From positions 37,386,001-37,450,000 of the forward strand of contig OX467082.1 of the NCBI GenBank assembly GCA_950106755.1: DNA of 64,000 nucleotides, written 5' to 3'. Origin of the DNA: Climacium dendroides (lineage: Eukaryota; Streptophyta; Bryopsida; Hypnales; Climaciaceae). A program made the position numbers and the translations under genes. Of the stretch, positions 1 to 11,949 are shown piece by piece. The notes below the pieces were generated by a model, which was not told the DNA's origin, did no database searches, and saw nothing but the letters and a program-made list of their open reading frames with translations. Each line of letters begins with the position of its first letter. The stretch's first letter is position 1.

Positions 1-3000
1 CACCACTCCATTGGCAAATCGTGAAATCAACCGTATGGCGTTCGATTTCATCCTTGACCATCGCGTCATTAAATGTTGCCTCGTTCGTGAGCTCATAACT
101 TTCGTACTGTGGTGGATCTATGTTTTCGAAGTCGCGTGCATGCACAGCAACACACAGCAGCGGAAATAGTAGCCGATAGTCCACATCCCGAAAAGCTAGA
201 AGGGTGAGAAAAAAAGTAAACTCCAACTGACGACCCTTCCTACTGACCTGTCTTGCCAGTTTATAAAGATTTATCCAGTGATCAGCAAAATCCTTCCCCG
301 TGGCAAGCTTAAGCCATGCGCTCACGGTACTTTGGACGGGTAAAATGTCTTCCGGAGTGACTCCGATCAACGACTCGCGATTCAACAATGTCAAAATCAG
401 GTGATCTCCAAATGCATCCAGCTTAGGCCAAGGTTCGCGATGGGCACTTCTCCACTGGAATCCAACTTCAGCCAAGACCCGCATTGCCCTGTGTTCTCTC
501 AAGTTGGTACCCTCTTCCACAGACAAGTTCAGTTTGGGTACAAAGAGAACACTTGGAGATTCGCCTTCAACTTTCCGGTTCATCAGTGCCTCCTGTCCCA
601 GAAAATTACGCGACCTCCAGTAGGATTTCCAACGCAAATTTGAAGCCTCCCTAGTTAAAGGGGGAAGAGCCTTCTCCGAACTCGGAAACAGAACACTTAA
701 CTGATTGCTCCCTTCAATCAACTTCTCCACAACGAGACGAAAAGCATCAAGCGCCGTCGAGGGAAAAAGTCCTACTGGCCAAGTCACTTTCTGCATACAC
801 TGCAGATGCTGGGGATACCACTCTCGCCTCGCAGCAAGTTTCTCAATGTTTTGCAGGATGGAAAGGGAGATGGCATCGTACGGCTTACAAGACCAGCAAC
901 GGGGAGACTGGAGGAGCCTCAGTGCTGACTCCGTTCCTGTCAGTCCAGTGAAAGGGTCCGGAAGGGGATGGGCTGTCGATGCATGCAAGAGCGCCAAGTA
1001 CAACCAAGCTGCTTGGCTGGCCGGGGCTCGAAGACATCGCAGTCGATCATCCAAATCGTAAACAAAGAAGCTGGGGGACGAGAAATCGAAATCCTTGATT
1101 TCCACCACAGGATGACGTGGACCAAACTCGGGTCGTACTTCCATCCTGCGGGACAAGGCCTTCGAGTGAGGCATGATCACACAACGCTTCGGAAGTATGT
1201 CCTTCCCTGGTTCTCTCTCTTCCGTCAGCAACACTCCATTCAGCAAGCCAATTAAGGTTCCAAGCGACTGATGTTCTGAAACCTTGAAACCGGGTTGCTC
1301 TCGAGACCACAGCACTCCGCCTCTGAGTTGAAAGCTTAGACCCATGCGTGGCATTTCGGCATGGACGTCACCAGAGTCGCTACTCACAAACACATGAACA
1401 TAAGAACCTTGCTCCAAACGATGGAGCACTCCATCATACACCTCTTTGAAGCTGGGGCTACGGATATCCACCAATTCGCGGTGTCTTTGCGTGTCCCGTA
1501 CGCATCTCGACTGGATATTGAGCTCAAAGAATACAACATCATCTGCAAAATGGTCATCGTCGAACTCCACAGGTCGAAAGAGAATGCGTGGTGTTGGGCC
1601 ACTTCCGCTAATCCAGTGACTGTAGTTCTCAATGAGTAGGCTGGGCAGATCGCCTTCAAAGAATCGGCTAGGAAACAACTCAAACTCGTGCTTGCCACGG
1701 CGCCGATCCTTCACCACAAGGCGGGTGCCATCTAAAGAAAACGAAAAAATGGAGCCCTTCAACGGGTGCACCGAAACAAACGTGCTCGCGCTGGCTGATG
1801 CAGGCTGCACCTCAAACACATGACAACCAAAGACTCGAGCATAATCCTTGTGACTTGTGATTGCTGAGGGGAGACGACCTACAGGAAGCCCATTCACAAG
1901 AAAAGAGCCCCGCAAGCTATCCACATGCAAAGTGCTCCTAGGCCCGTTCGAAGAACGATGCTTGAATGTCGTCGTCCACCAGTGTGCCCTTGGCGACTCG
2001 TAGCACTTCCAAGGGAACTCGGTGTGGCCCTCACTCGCATCTGACCAGTGACGGCTTACAAAGCCGTCCAAACAATCCTGCAAACGACGTCGCAATGAAT
2101 TCTCTAAACGCAAGCCTGTCAACTGCACACGCCGAAGAAGGTGCCGTTGAAACACGCTCACTTTCGAGTCCGAGTTCAACAAAACGTTATCATGAATGCG
2201 AGCAAGCACTCGAAGCCAATATATCACGTCTTCATTGCTCTTCATGGCCAGTGATTCCAAATGGCCATCATCCACATCGAAAGTCAATGCTGCAATGGCC
2301 GCTACATCCACAAGCTTCGACCGCATTCTCTGTATTTCGTGGATCGGAGATGCCATCATTCTTTTCAGGACCTCCTCCATTTGGAACAACCACTTGTCTG
2401 CCAAGTCTCGACACTTGAGAAGAACGTCCATGGCAGCTGCTTCCCAATCAGCTTCCGACATGGCCAACACTCGAGCTCCGACACTGACGATGCTCAAAAG
2501 CGTCAGGTGATCCTTCCAGTTGTCTCCGGCGTTTCTGATCAGAAATTCGAGCCTTGCGAGTGCATATCGTGCAAACTTCTCCTTCCGTAGATCAAGGTGT
2601 GAATCTCGACACCACATCTCATTCGGCGGACCCGTCTCCCAAAGGGCTTGTGAGAGCAAGTGCACCACACTCGGCTGGGACAATGACAGGGTCTGCATTT
2701 CAAGGACACGGACCAAGTTGCGGATTTGGATTCGTTGCCCGGCACGCAACGTTCCAAATGCATGGAACTCTGGCAGGGTGAGACCCGGTGGGCAATCGAC
2801 CTGCTTGCAAAGTACCTCGTTTTCAGTGTGGGAAGTTCCATCCAGGGTCCACTGCAAACAGTTGTAAACTCCATCAGCATCGAGTGTTGTGAGCGAACGC
2901 ACATCCGGAGGGTTTTCGTACGTAGCCCAGCTGGCAAGTTTGTTGCTGGACTGTTCCATCAGTCGGAGGTTGAATCCATTAGGCTTGAAAAAGTCCTCGT

Positions 3001-5447
3001 CCGGGTACTTGGCTGGATGCAAAGAGCGATAGTGCGCAACAAGAAACAACTTGGTGGTGCTGCCAAGAGTGATCAATGGCGATTCACTTGGAGTGCGAAC
3101 CCAACGTCGCAGAGGTTCATAACTCCGCCATGTGCCCTTCTTCTCACAGGAGCGCAATTGAGCACGAAAAACATCCCGATTTAGAACATGTAACGCATCA
3201 CGAAGGGTCGTCCATGACGAAGTCGGAGCCACCAGCTCGCCAACTACAGCGTCTTGCAAGTATGTCTTTTCCGGCAAAGGAAACTCAACAATGTTCACAC
3301 TCATGTCGGCAGCTTCTCTATTCAACCTGCACTTCTGGCAATAGCTGGGGTGATACCAACCATATCTATCTTTGGCTTCATCGCAAGTCATAGTGCTGGC
3401 AGTGTGTACAAGATTAGCATGCTTCTTCCGTGCTTTAGATAGCTCCTCGAGCTTATTAAGCCTCTCGTGGCGAGCAAACTCCAATATCTGCTCTCTTCGT
3501 TCTGCGACTGCAGGATCCCGTTGCGCCTGACGTACTGCGAAGGAGTTTGGTGAAGGCACGTCTTCACCGATCAGAGAATGCTCAAACTTAATACTGGACA
3601 ATCGCTTCGCAAAATACGCTTCCAACTTGGCCAAGTGCTCCATATCTTGGCGGTGGGGAAGTAACAGAAACTTCAGCACACTGATGTCCACCCCAGCATC
3701 ATACTCATGCAAGAGAGAGAAGTCTCGCCCCACCAATCTATCTAGCACTGCAACAATCGTCGTTGCTGTCAGAATCATTCGGCTTGATCCAAGGCGATCC
3801 CCACTGTAGAAACAGCTGGCTCGATCAATATAATTCTGCAGCAGCTCGAAAAGCTTGGCCTCCGGTCGATCGGTGTCGTCTTGAAGCTCAAGGAACAATA
3901 CATCGCGCACCCAGACTTCGATGTCATGAAGCGGAATCAGTTCATCACGGCTGCCAGCCCTACGGAGAAGATCTACATCAGGCCACCCGCGAGATAGGTT
4001 CCTCGGAAAGCGCGGTGGATCGTAAGGGCCTGGGTTGCACGGCGCCGATCTTGGAGACAAGGCCACTTCAAGGTGTGTCCTAGCAGTCTGGAACGAGTGT
4101 ATTAAATCTCCCTTGAAGTTCAAATTGCTTTTGTCGACATTGATTTTAGACTTCTCTTCCTCTTGATTCAGAGTGCTCTGCCACCGCTCGTCAAGCTTTC
4201 CACGGACATCGATCACCAATACGGAGATTTCCTTCCACTTGCGCTCAATGCATCGATGAAGAGAGAGATTTATGGGCGGACTCTGTTTCGCTAACTCCTC
4301 CAACTTGGAGATTCGACGAGCTATCTTGCTCAGCATTTGCAGAATCACATCGGTATCCATCTTGGCCAGACTGTCTTGCAAGCACACAGACATCAGTTTG
4401 AGCATGATGAGCTTGTAGACCAGCAGGCCATCTGTCTCGCCCAAAGTGCCGCCCATGAGTGTGCTATGAAGCACCACCTTCACCGCCATGTATTCTCCCG
4501 ATCGGCGCCAAGGGAGTCGGGATCCATCCGTCCACAAAACATCGTCACGAATTTTCTTTCGCACGCGCTTGACACCCGCTGCGCCCGTGATCAAGGAGTG
4601 TCCAGCCACGGCTCCCAACAGCCATTCCGTCACATACCTGAAGTGAAAAAAAATTGCACGAATTTAGCTATATGGCTGGAGATTAAATTCTAGGATAGGT
4701 CAAAAATACTGCATTTGGGAGAAATTAGCCTAAGTGAGCCAGAATTCCTACCAGAAAATGGCCACATGAACCAAACATTACTAAATAAAATGCTACAAGA
4801 ATCCGATTTGCTCTACGAACATGGCTAGCAAGAGTTAAAGATCACAGTCACTGCTAATATTGGAAAAACAGAACATGGTACCTCGCATCCACGACGTCGC
4901 GTTCCTCGGCATGTAAGGACCCCGCCTTCCTCGACTTGGGAACCATGTCTTCAAATGTGTGGTTTGCCAGGTCCGCGACCTGTCTTGCAAAGCTCGCATT
5001 CTGCACTCGATCTACGTGGGTGGTGACGGACCAGCCCGGGAAAATGCCGGACAGAACTCCAGGTGCTCCCATCACCTCGGAGGACCTTGCGGCAACACGA
5101 AACACTGCAAGCGTTGCCAGTGTGCTGTGGTCGTCGGCAGGAATCGACACAGTTAAACCGGCGTTTTGCATGGGCAGGAAAAGGGCACAGGTTCTGCCGC
5201 GTTGGATGTTTTTGAGCACAGCGCTCCAGTCCATGAAACTCTGTTGGACCATCCCCCATGACTCCATCATGACTTTCGTTGGTTTGAGCTCATCCATGTC
5301 TAGAAGTGCAAGCACACCAGCCACTAGGCGAACAAACATCCCCCCTTGGGCACCAGACTGGTCCTCTTTTTGAGGAAGCTGTACGGGAAGAAAAATATTG
5401 TTCACGACGTGCTTGAGGATAACATCGTTCATCTGGAGAAACTCCAT
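1..5447 (-). CDS. Giant DUF3638/DUF3645-type protein, N-terminal part (gene runs off the left edge)
   Basis: Two coding exons are visible. Exon 1 is 5447-4882 and exon 2 runs from 4637 to the window edge with no stop codon in frame, giving about 1,734 residues of a protein family that is usually near 3,000. The donor (GCGAG/GTACC) and acceptor (CACTTCAG/G) join in phase. The N-terminus (ILKHVVNNIFLPVQLPQKED) matches the start of the very large DUF3638/DUF3645 proteins, annotated in fungi as ubiquitinyl-hydrolase-like. A middle segment near residues 530-680, with LLHEYDAGVD, LEAYFAKRLSS and a CQKC pair near residues 622-625, resembles the conserved block that precedes DUF3638. The DUF3638 and DUF3645 domains themselves lie beyond the edge. 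No biochemical role is established to my knowledge. The ATG at 5447 sits directly after an acceptor-like TTAACAG, so the 5' exon is either non-coding (see 6673-6733) or lies further upstream. Family call by eye: fairly sure. Exact start: unsure. Confidence 0.5.
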
Positions 5448-6672
5448 CTGTTAACACAAAAGAGAAGTCAGAGCAATGAACTTATGTTGGAATTCTGAAC
5501 CAAGGTGTAATGGTCGCAGTAACGAGTCTCTTGAGTCTTCCACGAAACGAATGAATTAATATAAATCTCACAGGTTGAATTTCGCGGGAAAATGGCAGAA
5601 AGTGATCAATTTTGTAAGGTGAATGTCTGCTCACCATTCAATCAGCTGACGTTATCGGGTCTGCAAATCTAATTGTGTATATTTCTACAAATCAATGAAC
5701 CGTCTGCAGTTCCTTCTTCTCTCCAAGCCCAGTGGCAACGCCAGTGAGTCCAAGCAACTGCAGTATGCTGCAGTTCAACAGCCCAAAGGAGACAACGACA
5801 GTCTGCCTTCAAATGCAAAAATCTCAAGTTCAATTCGTGCACAATTCTCCGTAACCTTCAATGCTAGACTCCGAGACTTGTAGTATTCCTAGCCCTGGAA
5901 AAATAAGTACCAGTGTAAGCAGTAGAATACCGATAGAAGCCAACCTCGATTAAACGATTACTTGGTATCAGCTCTTAAGTGTGAGATGAGCTGGTGAAAT
6001 GTATAATTCAGATGCGGCCGAATTTGATTTCATCAGAATCAGTGAAGACCATTGCATGCGTTGGTCAAACAATGAATAAAATTTAACAATTTAAGAGGGT
6101 CCTCAGTTGACCTATTCGGAAAACCAACAAGTTGGGCCCTTTGGTCCAGGGAATAAAGATAAGAGATAAAATGGGAGAAAAGAGGCCATACGTCCCACCG
6201 AGACTAAATGGCAATTCGCGGATGGCGATCTTATCATTGAAGTCAGAAGGCGGACATCAGCAACATCTTAAGAAAATCTGTGCATGTTGGGAATGAGTTA
6301 CTCAATGCAATTTAATTAACCCAAGAGTCTAGCGACTCTAAGGTAGCTAGAGCACCATGAGAATAAAGAAGCTGTAAGATCAGAAGGATACAACACTAGG
6401 AAGTGCACGATATGCCTAGCCTGGAATCCCTGCTTATTCTATGGTGAATAGAAAGACAACGTACAAGGCAATACGAACATTAGTAGCTTGGCGGTGAGTG
6501 GTCCAAGGAGATGCAATTGAGCTGAGCATATCTCAGTATCTCAACTATATTTGAGTGGCAAATCGCTCAAACATCGTTGTCTTCATGAATGCCAAGTCCA
6601 AAGATGAGGATTCATTGAAGCTAACAATGCAGGAATTGTGTACTAACATACATTTTCATCCAAATTACTCAC
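5448..6672. other. Non-coding stretch, probable first intron of the DUF3638-type gene
   Basis: No open frame with coding character is visible on either strand. The stretch is moderately AT-rich and lies between an acceptor at 5448 and a donor at 6672 on the minus strand, so it is best read as an intron in the 5' leader. I see no repeat or RNA gene in it. Confidence 0.5.
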
Positions 6673-6764
6673 CGAAATTAGCTGCAGTTCGAGGAGCGCA
6701 AACGTCATGCCACCACTTCCGCTCTCAATCTCGAAGAGATCTTAGTCACACTGCACAATATATA
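6673..6764 (-). promoter_or_regulatory. Putative TATA box and non-coding first exon of the DUF3638-type gene
   Basis: On the minus strand a TATATATTG box lies at 6764-6756. About 30 nt downstream a short segment ends at a good donor (TTTCG/GTGAGTAA) whose last exon base is 6673. The next strong acceptor on this strand is the TTAACAG just before the ATG at 5447. This would give a 5' untranslated exon of about 60 nt and an intron of about 1.2 kb. It is inferred from signals only; a coding first exon at 11012-10803 is a competing possibility. Confidence 0.5.
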
Positions 6765-6779
6765 CCCCATCGCCGGTAG

Positions 6780-7977
6780 TGAAATGTCCGCGGGGTTTTG
6801 GCTCACGAGAACTCGTTGCAGACAACAGCCCCGTGTCCACCGTCAAACTACCGTCTACGCGTCAAACTACCATCAAACAACCGTCCACGCGTGTAAAATG
6901 GGCAGCATCGTATATAATAAAAAACGCTTTCATTGAGATGGAAACATCCAGCGTCCAATTATGCAAATCCTACTCCTGGGAAATTAAAAAAACAAACGCA
7001 CAATTGATCGCAACAGCAGCACAGCACTCGAATCACAGATGATAAATGTGCAGCTACTTCGCAAATCGTGCTACAACCCAGAAAAGTGTTGCCATTGCAA
7101 ACACAGAGAAACTCATCACAGACCTTGTCAATTTAAAGTCATAGCATAGTTACTTAGACTATCCCATGTCCGAAACAGGGCATCTCAGGGATTATTGTCA
7201 GAAAGAGTGACACCCTTTGCTCAAAATTCTAGAATAGAATAATAAAGCACTGCTTCTGCGATCTAAGCAGAGTTTAAGAAGAACGACATACGACTTCAAA
7301 TGGAACCTGGAATCCTCTCCCCATGCCAAAGCGCTAAAGAATCAAACAGTATCATCATCTTACTCCAACATACAGTATGACGACTCTTCGTCTTCCAAAT
7401 CCCACAACTGTTGGCTTGCAATTCACCGACATCCGAAACATCAACCTCAACACTGCGTCCAAGTATTTCGCCACCGACCACAAACATCGACTAAATGCTC
7501 AAACAAGCAACAGAAGCAACACGGCAAGTTCGTAATAGATACTGCAAAAATCAGGCGAAGATGAATTGAGCCCTTCTCGCCATAGCAGAACGCTGGACAA
7601 GGCTTCAGCTATAAGTTACGCTAATTTTAAGTCCACACTGAGGACAACATACCACCAATCCACTTGGCAGTACAGAATCGGTGGTGGGGACTGTCTCGAT
7701 TCCACTGTTGAGGCATACACCATTCATTATTCTATTAAGTTAGTGTCATCCATGATTTACTGTAATGTAACACCAAACCACAGAAGGAGTGTCGTAGTCA
7801 TAGTGTACATGGATGTGTACAAAGGACAAGACCTATCACCAAGGTACTTAGCCATAATCTGATTTATGGACCGACAGGTCTTCATTTCAACAGTAGTCTT
7901 AGAGAAAGTTATACATCAGCACCGACTGGCACTATTGAAAGCCTGAAGTGTCCTTCCAGGAATTTAGGGCCGACTTC
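6780..7977. other. Intergenic stretch without recognised genes
   Basis: Short frames occur on both strands but none has recognisable protein motifs. Around 6836-6895 the short unit ACCGTC(N)ACGCGT with CAAACTACC spacers recurs two to three times. Nothing else stands out. Confidence 0.5.
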
Positions 7978-8097
7978 CATGCGGAGTCGGGGGCCGGTGA
8001 TACCCACCGATCAGCGCTGAAATGGGAGTTCCAGCAAAACGGGACGCCCATTCCACCGATGATCGGCAGGCTTCAGCGGCCCCCGACTTCACATGAG
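7978..8097. repeat. GC-rich gapless inverted repeat (hairpin of ~120 nt)
   Basis: The sequence from 7978 to 8032 aligns without gaps to the reverse complement of 8097-8043, at roughly 43 of 55 positions by eye, leaving a loop of about 10 nt. The arms include a perfect core (AGTCGGGGGCCG on the left arm). The hairpin is far more GC-rich than its surroundings. It could be a precursor of a small RNA, a small foldback transposon or a relic of an inverted duplication. No target-site duplication was recognised. Confidence 0.5.
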
Positions 8098-8423
8098 TAC
8101 CTTGGAACCTTCATCAAAGCTTTTGTGTGAAGAATTGCTCAAGCAACAAGTGACAGTCAACAAGGGGTCAACACTAGATGTAAAGCTCAAGAAAAAATGT
8201 TCCTCAATAAATGCGTCACGAGTACATGGTTTTCATTGTGTGCCGACGTTGCAGGCCAATATACATTAAATAAAATAAAAGGTATACAGTGTACGGAATC
8301 AAAAAGTAAGCCGTACCCGCATGAGTACTATTGCTTTTGCAAAAGAAACCGAAAACATCTTTCCTCGGTTCATATTGCAGAAAATATCTGTCACATAAAC
8401 TACAGTAGGAGAAATGTATTATT

Positions 8424-8994
8424 TTAACCCGTAAAGTCCCAAGGCCTTTTTTCCATCAAAATCCACTTAAAACTGTCATTTTTATTGCAAAGAGCAAAAA
8501 AATTTAAAACTTGTTTTTTTTTATACATCTAATCATAAGACCTTGTACTACACTAGCATAAAAATTTGTGGAAAAAATTTCAGGAACTTTGACCTTCTAG
8601 ATTGCAAGATATTTACATTTAAAGTGACAAATTCAAGATTTTTTTAAGAAGATGCTTAGATTGCTTGAAAACTAAGATTGTCCAAAACTTTCTCATCACT
8701 AATCCAAATGGAATAAATCAAAGATTCAGATGTAAACAAAAATATAATCTTTGAGAAAAAAATTTAACTTTTTGTGATTTTTTTTGGGTTGCCCCTTGAG
8801 TTGCATTTTGGACTCATGGTGGCATAACTTCTATTTCCAGGCACCAATTGAAATAAAAATTATATTCCCAAAAAGCTAATCTAATTTCCTATCTTCAAAA
8901 AAAATTCAAAAAATTATGTCAAAAATTGAAATCACACAAGCCTACCCAAAATCTCAAGAATCCCCTGTAGGAACTTTGGGACTTTAGGAGTTAA
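8424..8994. mobile_element. TTAA-flanked MITE, copy 1 (piggyBac-like ends)
   Basis: The 563-bp element 8428-8990 is flanked on both sides by TTAA (8424-8427 and 8991-8994). Its ends are inverted copies: CCCGTAAAGTCCCAAGG on the left against CTCCTAAAGTCCCAAAG read inward from the right. It has no coding capacity and is highly AT-rich. TTAA duplication and ends starting with a C-run are the hallmarks of piggyBac-superfamily elements. Its interior resembles the element at 61305-62266 in inverse orientation, plus fragments at about 13.1, 29.1 and 47.0 kb, so this is a family and not a chance pairing. Confidence 0.5.
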
Positions 8995-10470
8995 TATCCC
9001 ATTAAAAAAAATAGACATACATGTGATGTGAACTTAGAGCACATACAATCTCCTTAGTGCAGCTATGATTGTTGAAGACCACCATCCCAACATGGCACCA
9101 CCTACGATTTGAGATCTAAGCTTAATCCTTAAACGTCAACTAGGATGTTTGGCTTTTGATGAATGACAAAGAAACCTTACAATAGGATAGAAGTGCAACT
9201 ATTCATCCTCAAAATTTTGTTGAAAAAAGGAGGTCTTCTACAATAGTTTGACTTCCAATGAACATTTTTGCAATTCTGTAACCGAATGATTCATAGTCAC
9301 CAAAGGGATGATTTCCAGTCACCAATTCCTTCAGTTGCTTGACGAGAAGGAGGGCTCATTGCCTTGACATGATCGGAATGAGAAAATGATTGTTATCAAG
9401 AATTACGCAATTACTGTAACTCCACGAACTAGATAATACTCAAGCAACTAAAACAACTGAGGGAGGCCCGAAACAACAAGTCTGACTAAACTCATTTGTC
9501 CTACCAGTGCGAGTGACACTAATTAACCAAAGTGACACTAAATTAACCCATTTCTGTCTCAGAACATTACGTTATTTGTAGTGACAGTATTTTTCGCCCT
9601 CACTGATACGATAAATCTGTGTGCTGGAATATTTGTATTGTCTGGCTGATCGAAGAGTTAGAGGGAGGAAAAAAGCTATGGGTAACATCTACTATCTACC
9701 CATTTGGCAGTGCTACAGACTTAGCCTTAATCACAGGACTTGCAAATCCGACAACTACGCCATTGATGGACACAGTTGCCTCAAAGTACTATACTTAATT
9801 CAAAACTGGTTCACAAAAGCCCTAGGCACATTATTCTATGCATCGAATTCAGGTATCCACACCAAATTGTCACCCTACCCTTGCCCTAAAATGCAAAACG
9901 TCTGAACACTATAAAATAGAGTCAACTTTGAGTAAACCAAAAATCAAGACTTTATTCATAGTTTATTCAAAATGGGTTCAAAAAAAGATACGTTCAAATC
10001 ACCTTCCATTGCCAACAAAAATTAAGGCCCACTTAAAAAGAATCTTACTTCGATGCTTAGTTGAACGCTTTTAGGGGCATAAACCTTACTTTGAGTGAGA
10101 GTTATCACTATGAGATCTTACAACAGGCACGAACCACATTGCGACTCTTTAGCTTCTAGAATCATGTGATTTGCTGCTTTGTACAGAATCTGTAGAAACC
10201 AATCTTATGGACAGAATTTCTTACAACGTCAATACACCCAAATCCGAGGAGGTGGGCAAATGTACAGAAATAATAGAGCTAGATCTGGATCCATTCACTC
10301 GAGCATATAAAATGGTTTTCAAGACGCCAATGTATAAAAACACAACACAGGCTCCGTTTCAGCAATTATCAAAGTATTTAATTCCTTTTCACATGGAACA
10401 GTAACTAGGAGGTCCTACATCACCTCATCAAACTTATCAACGTGAGACCAGTTCCTTCATGAGATCATAA
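8995..10470. other. AT-rich intergenic stretch
   Basis: Only short frames without recognisable motifs are present on either strand. I see no transposon ends, RNA genes or long repeats in it. Confidence 0.5.
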
Positions 10471-10473
10471 GAA

Positions 10474-10653
10474 ATCCCGGGTGAGCTAGACATCCCGGGT
10501 CTGTAGGCCGGGGGCCCCCTACTAGGAACAAGCCAGAAAATTTTGCAAGTCTCCTGCAGTGTTCCAAGAACACTGCGACAGACTTCCTGTGAATGCCATC
10601 CCGGGTGAGCTAGACATCCCGGGGTAGGACGGGGGCCCATACTAGGAACGTGC
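10474..10653. repeat. Duplicated CCCGGG-bearing unit
   Basis: A unit starting ATCCCGGGTGAGCTAGACAT and continuing to CCCGGG occurs at 10474-10499 and again at 10598-10623, a spacing of 124 bp. Both copies are followed by a matching tail that includes GGGGGCCC and TACTAGGAAC (ending near 10534 and 10653). Each unit carries two CCCGGG sites. The stretch is GC-rich against an AT-rich background. Its function is unknown. Confidence 0.5.
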
Positions 10654-10802
10654 CGAAATGAGGATTCTCGGGAAATCGCAAACAATCATCGTGTCCTAGC
10701 AACACATTCAAAAGAGGATCTACACCTGAGAGAGAGTCCTTGAGATCAGAGAGAAGGATGGTCGAGAGTTTTAGGTGTTTGAAGGTCACGAGTTTCACTT
10801 AC

Positions 10803-11012
10803 AACTTTCCACTGCCGTTCGTAGAATTGGCAGAGCTCCTCCCGCACGCTGGACTTCAAGGCGATGACCCTGTTCAACGGGTCGACATTCACAATGTCTT
10901 CGATCGACTGCCGTAGGTTGCGAGCCAGCCAGGAGATGGTGAAAGAATCGAGCGCAATCAGGAGCTCCTCAAACTTGCCAAAGTCAGACGGAAACTTGGA
11001 GAAGACAGTCAT
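10803..11012 (-). CDS. Possible first coding exon of an unrecognised gene
   Basis: From the ATG at 11012 the minus strand is open for 70 codons up to a strong donor (AAAGTT/GTAAGTG, last exon base 10803). The peptide is non-repetitive and protein-like, for example FEELLIALDSFTISWLA and SVREELCQFYERQWKV. I do not recognise the family. The donor is phase 0 and would also join in frame to the acceptor before the ATG at 5447, so this could be a distant first exon of the DUF3638-type gene across a 5.3-kb intron, or the start of an independent gene whose next exon I could not find. Confidence 0.5.
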
Positions 11013-11233
11013 GAGGGGTTTTATGCCGACGACAACTCCAACGAACGCAAACGCGCGTTACAAATAGCGAACATCAGTGGCGATGTGTGCCAGCTGCAAG
11101 TGCTGCATAGGGAGCTCCATGGACGTCCATAACGCGAACGGAGACACGCCTTCTTAAACAGCGAAGCCAGAAACGCTCATATCCGGAACCTCAAATCGCA
11201 GGCGTCCCCCCTGTTTTCCAAATCCCACCGCCT

Positions 11234-11512
11234 TCAGTGAGCAAGAAACCTCGACCGCATTATTCGATTTTGTTCAGGAACGAGCCAGCCATGGCATTGA
11301 GAGGCTTCCGTCAGGCTGCGCTTCCTCGCTTGCCGCATACTACTCGCAACACGATCATCGCCGTCGAGAATCACTTCTGGAACCACGGTTTTCGCCTCTT
11401 CTTCCGACATCCATGGCGCTGCCCCCGCATTAGGTTCGCCATGTTCATCTCTCGTGGCGGAATTATCGAATTTATGATCCTCATCCTCCTTGAATCGAAC
11501 AGCAGCGGCCTT
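11234..11512 (-). CDS. Hypothetical open frame, uncertain
   Basis: An open frame of about 90 codons without an early ATG ends at a TGA at 11234-11236. It is acidic at first (VRFKEDEDHKFDN) and later basic (MRQARKRSLTEA). The first ATG inside it would leave 58 residues. A telo-box (AAACCCTA on the minus strand, 11540-11533) lies just upstream, as is common near plant housekeeping promoters. It might be an exon whose partner lies upstream, or a chance frame in a GC-rich promoter region. A plus-strand frame over the same DNA (from 11291, MALRGFRQAALPRLPHTTR) looks like a mitochondrial leader, so strand choice is not secure. Confidence 0.5.
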   Translation of the reverse strand, partial: KAAAVRFKEDEDHKFDNSATRDEHGEPNAGAAPWMSEEEAKTVVPEVILDGDDRVASSMRQARKRSLTEASQCHGWLVPEQNRIMRSRFLAH

Positions 11513-11949
11513 AAACTAGGCCTAAACATTCTTAGGGTTTAAAGGTGTACTGACCCTACACTTTACACCTCCAGACTCTGTTTCCCGATGTTCGAATGCC
11601 AACAAGTGCGAGACCGAAGCCAAACCAGCTACTCTTCTAAAGGTAGACCGCCGCCCTTCTCTGATCAACAAATCCCGCAGATCTGCTTCCTTGCGAGAAA
11701 TTCGCGCGACAAGGAGTTCACCCGTTTAGTTCTCATTTCACAAGAACTAATTGAGATCGGTCACTGCCACACAAAAGTAGTCCCGGAGCTTCAAGAGTCT
11801 GAGAAATTCGAGAAATTAAACTACAAGTCGCTCGTTGCAAAGCTGAAAACAGAGGCAGCCTCGTTCTCAAAGTGCGGGCCGTAAATTCGGCCTGCAATTC
11901 CCGCCTACTCTCTTCGCTCGCCAATTAAGCAAATACCGTGATCAACAAA

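Noticed and set aside
190..250. A possible ~52-nt intron in the DUF3638-type exon (GTCAGT donor, TTCTAG acceptor on the minus strand)
   Set aside because: It is too short for a plant intron and the uninterrupted reading (LEFTFFLTLLAFRDVDYRLLF) fits the family better.
401..4693. Many plus-strand frames of 60-150 codons
   Set aside because: They are shadows of the continuous minus-strand DUF3638-type exon, which is open throughout and has family similarity.
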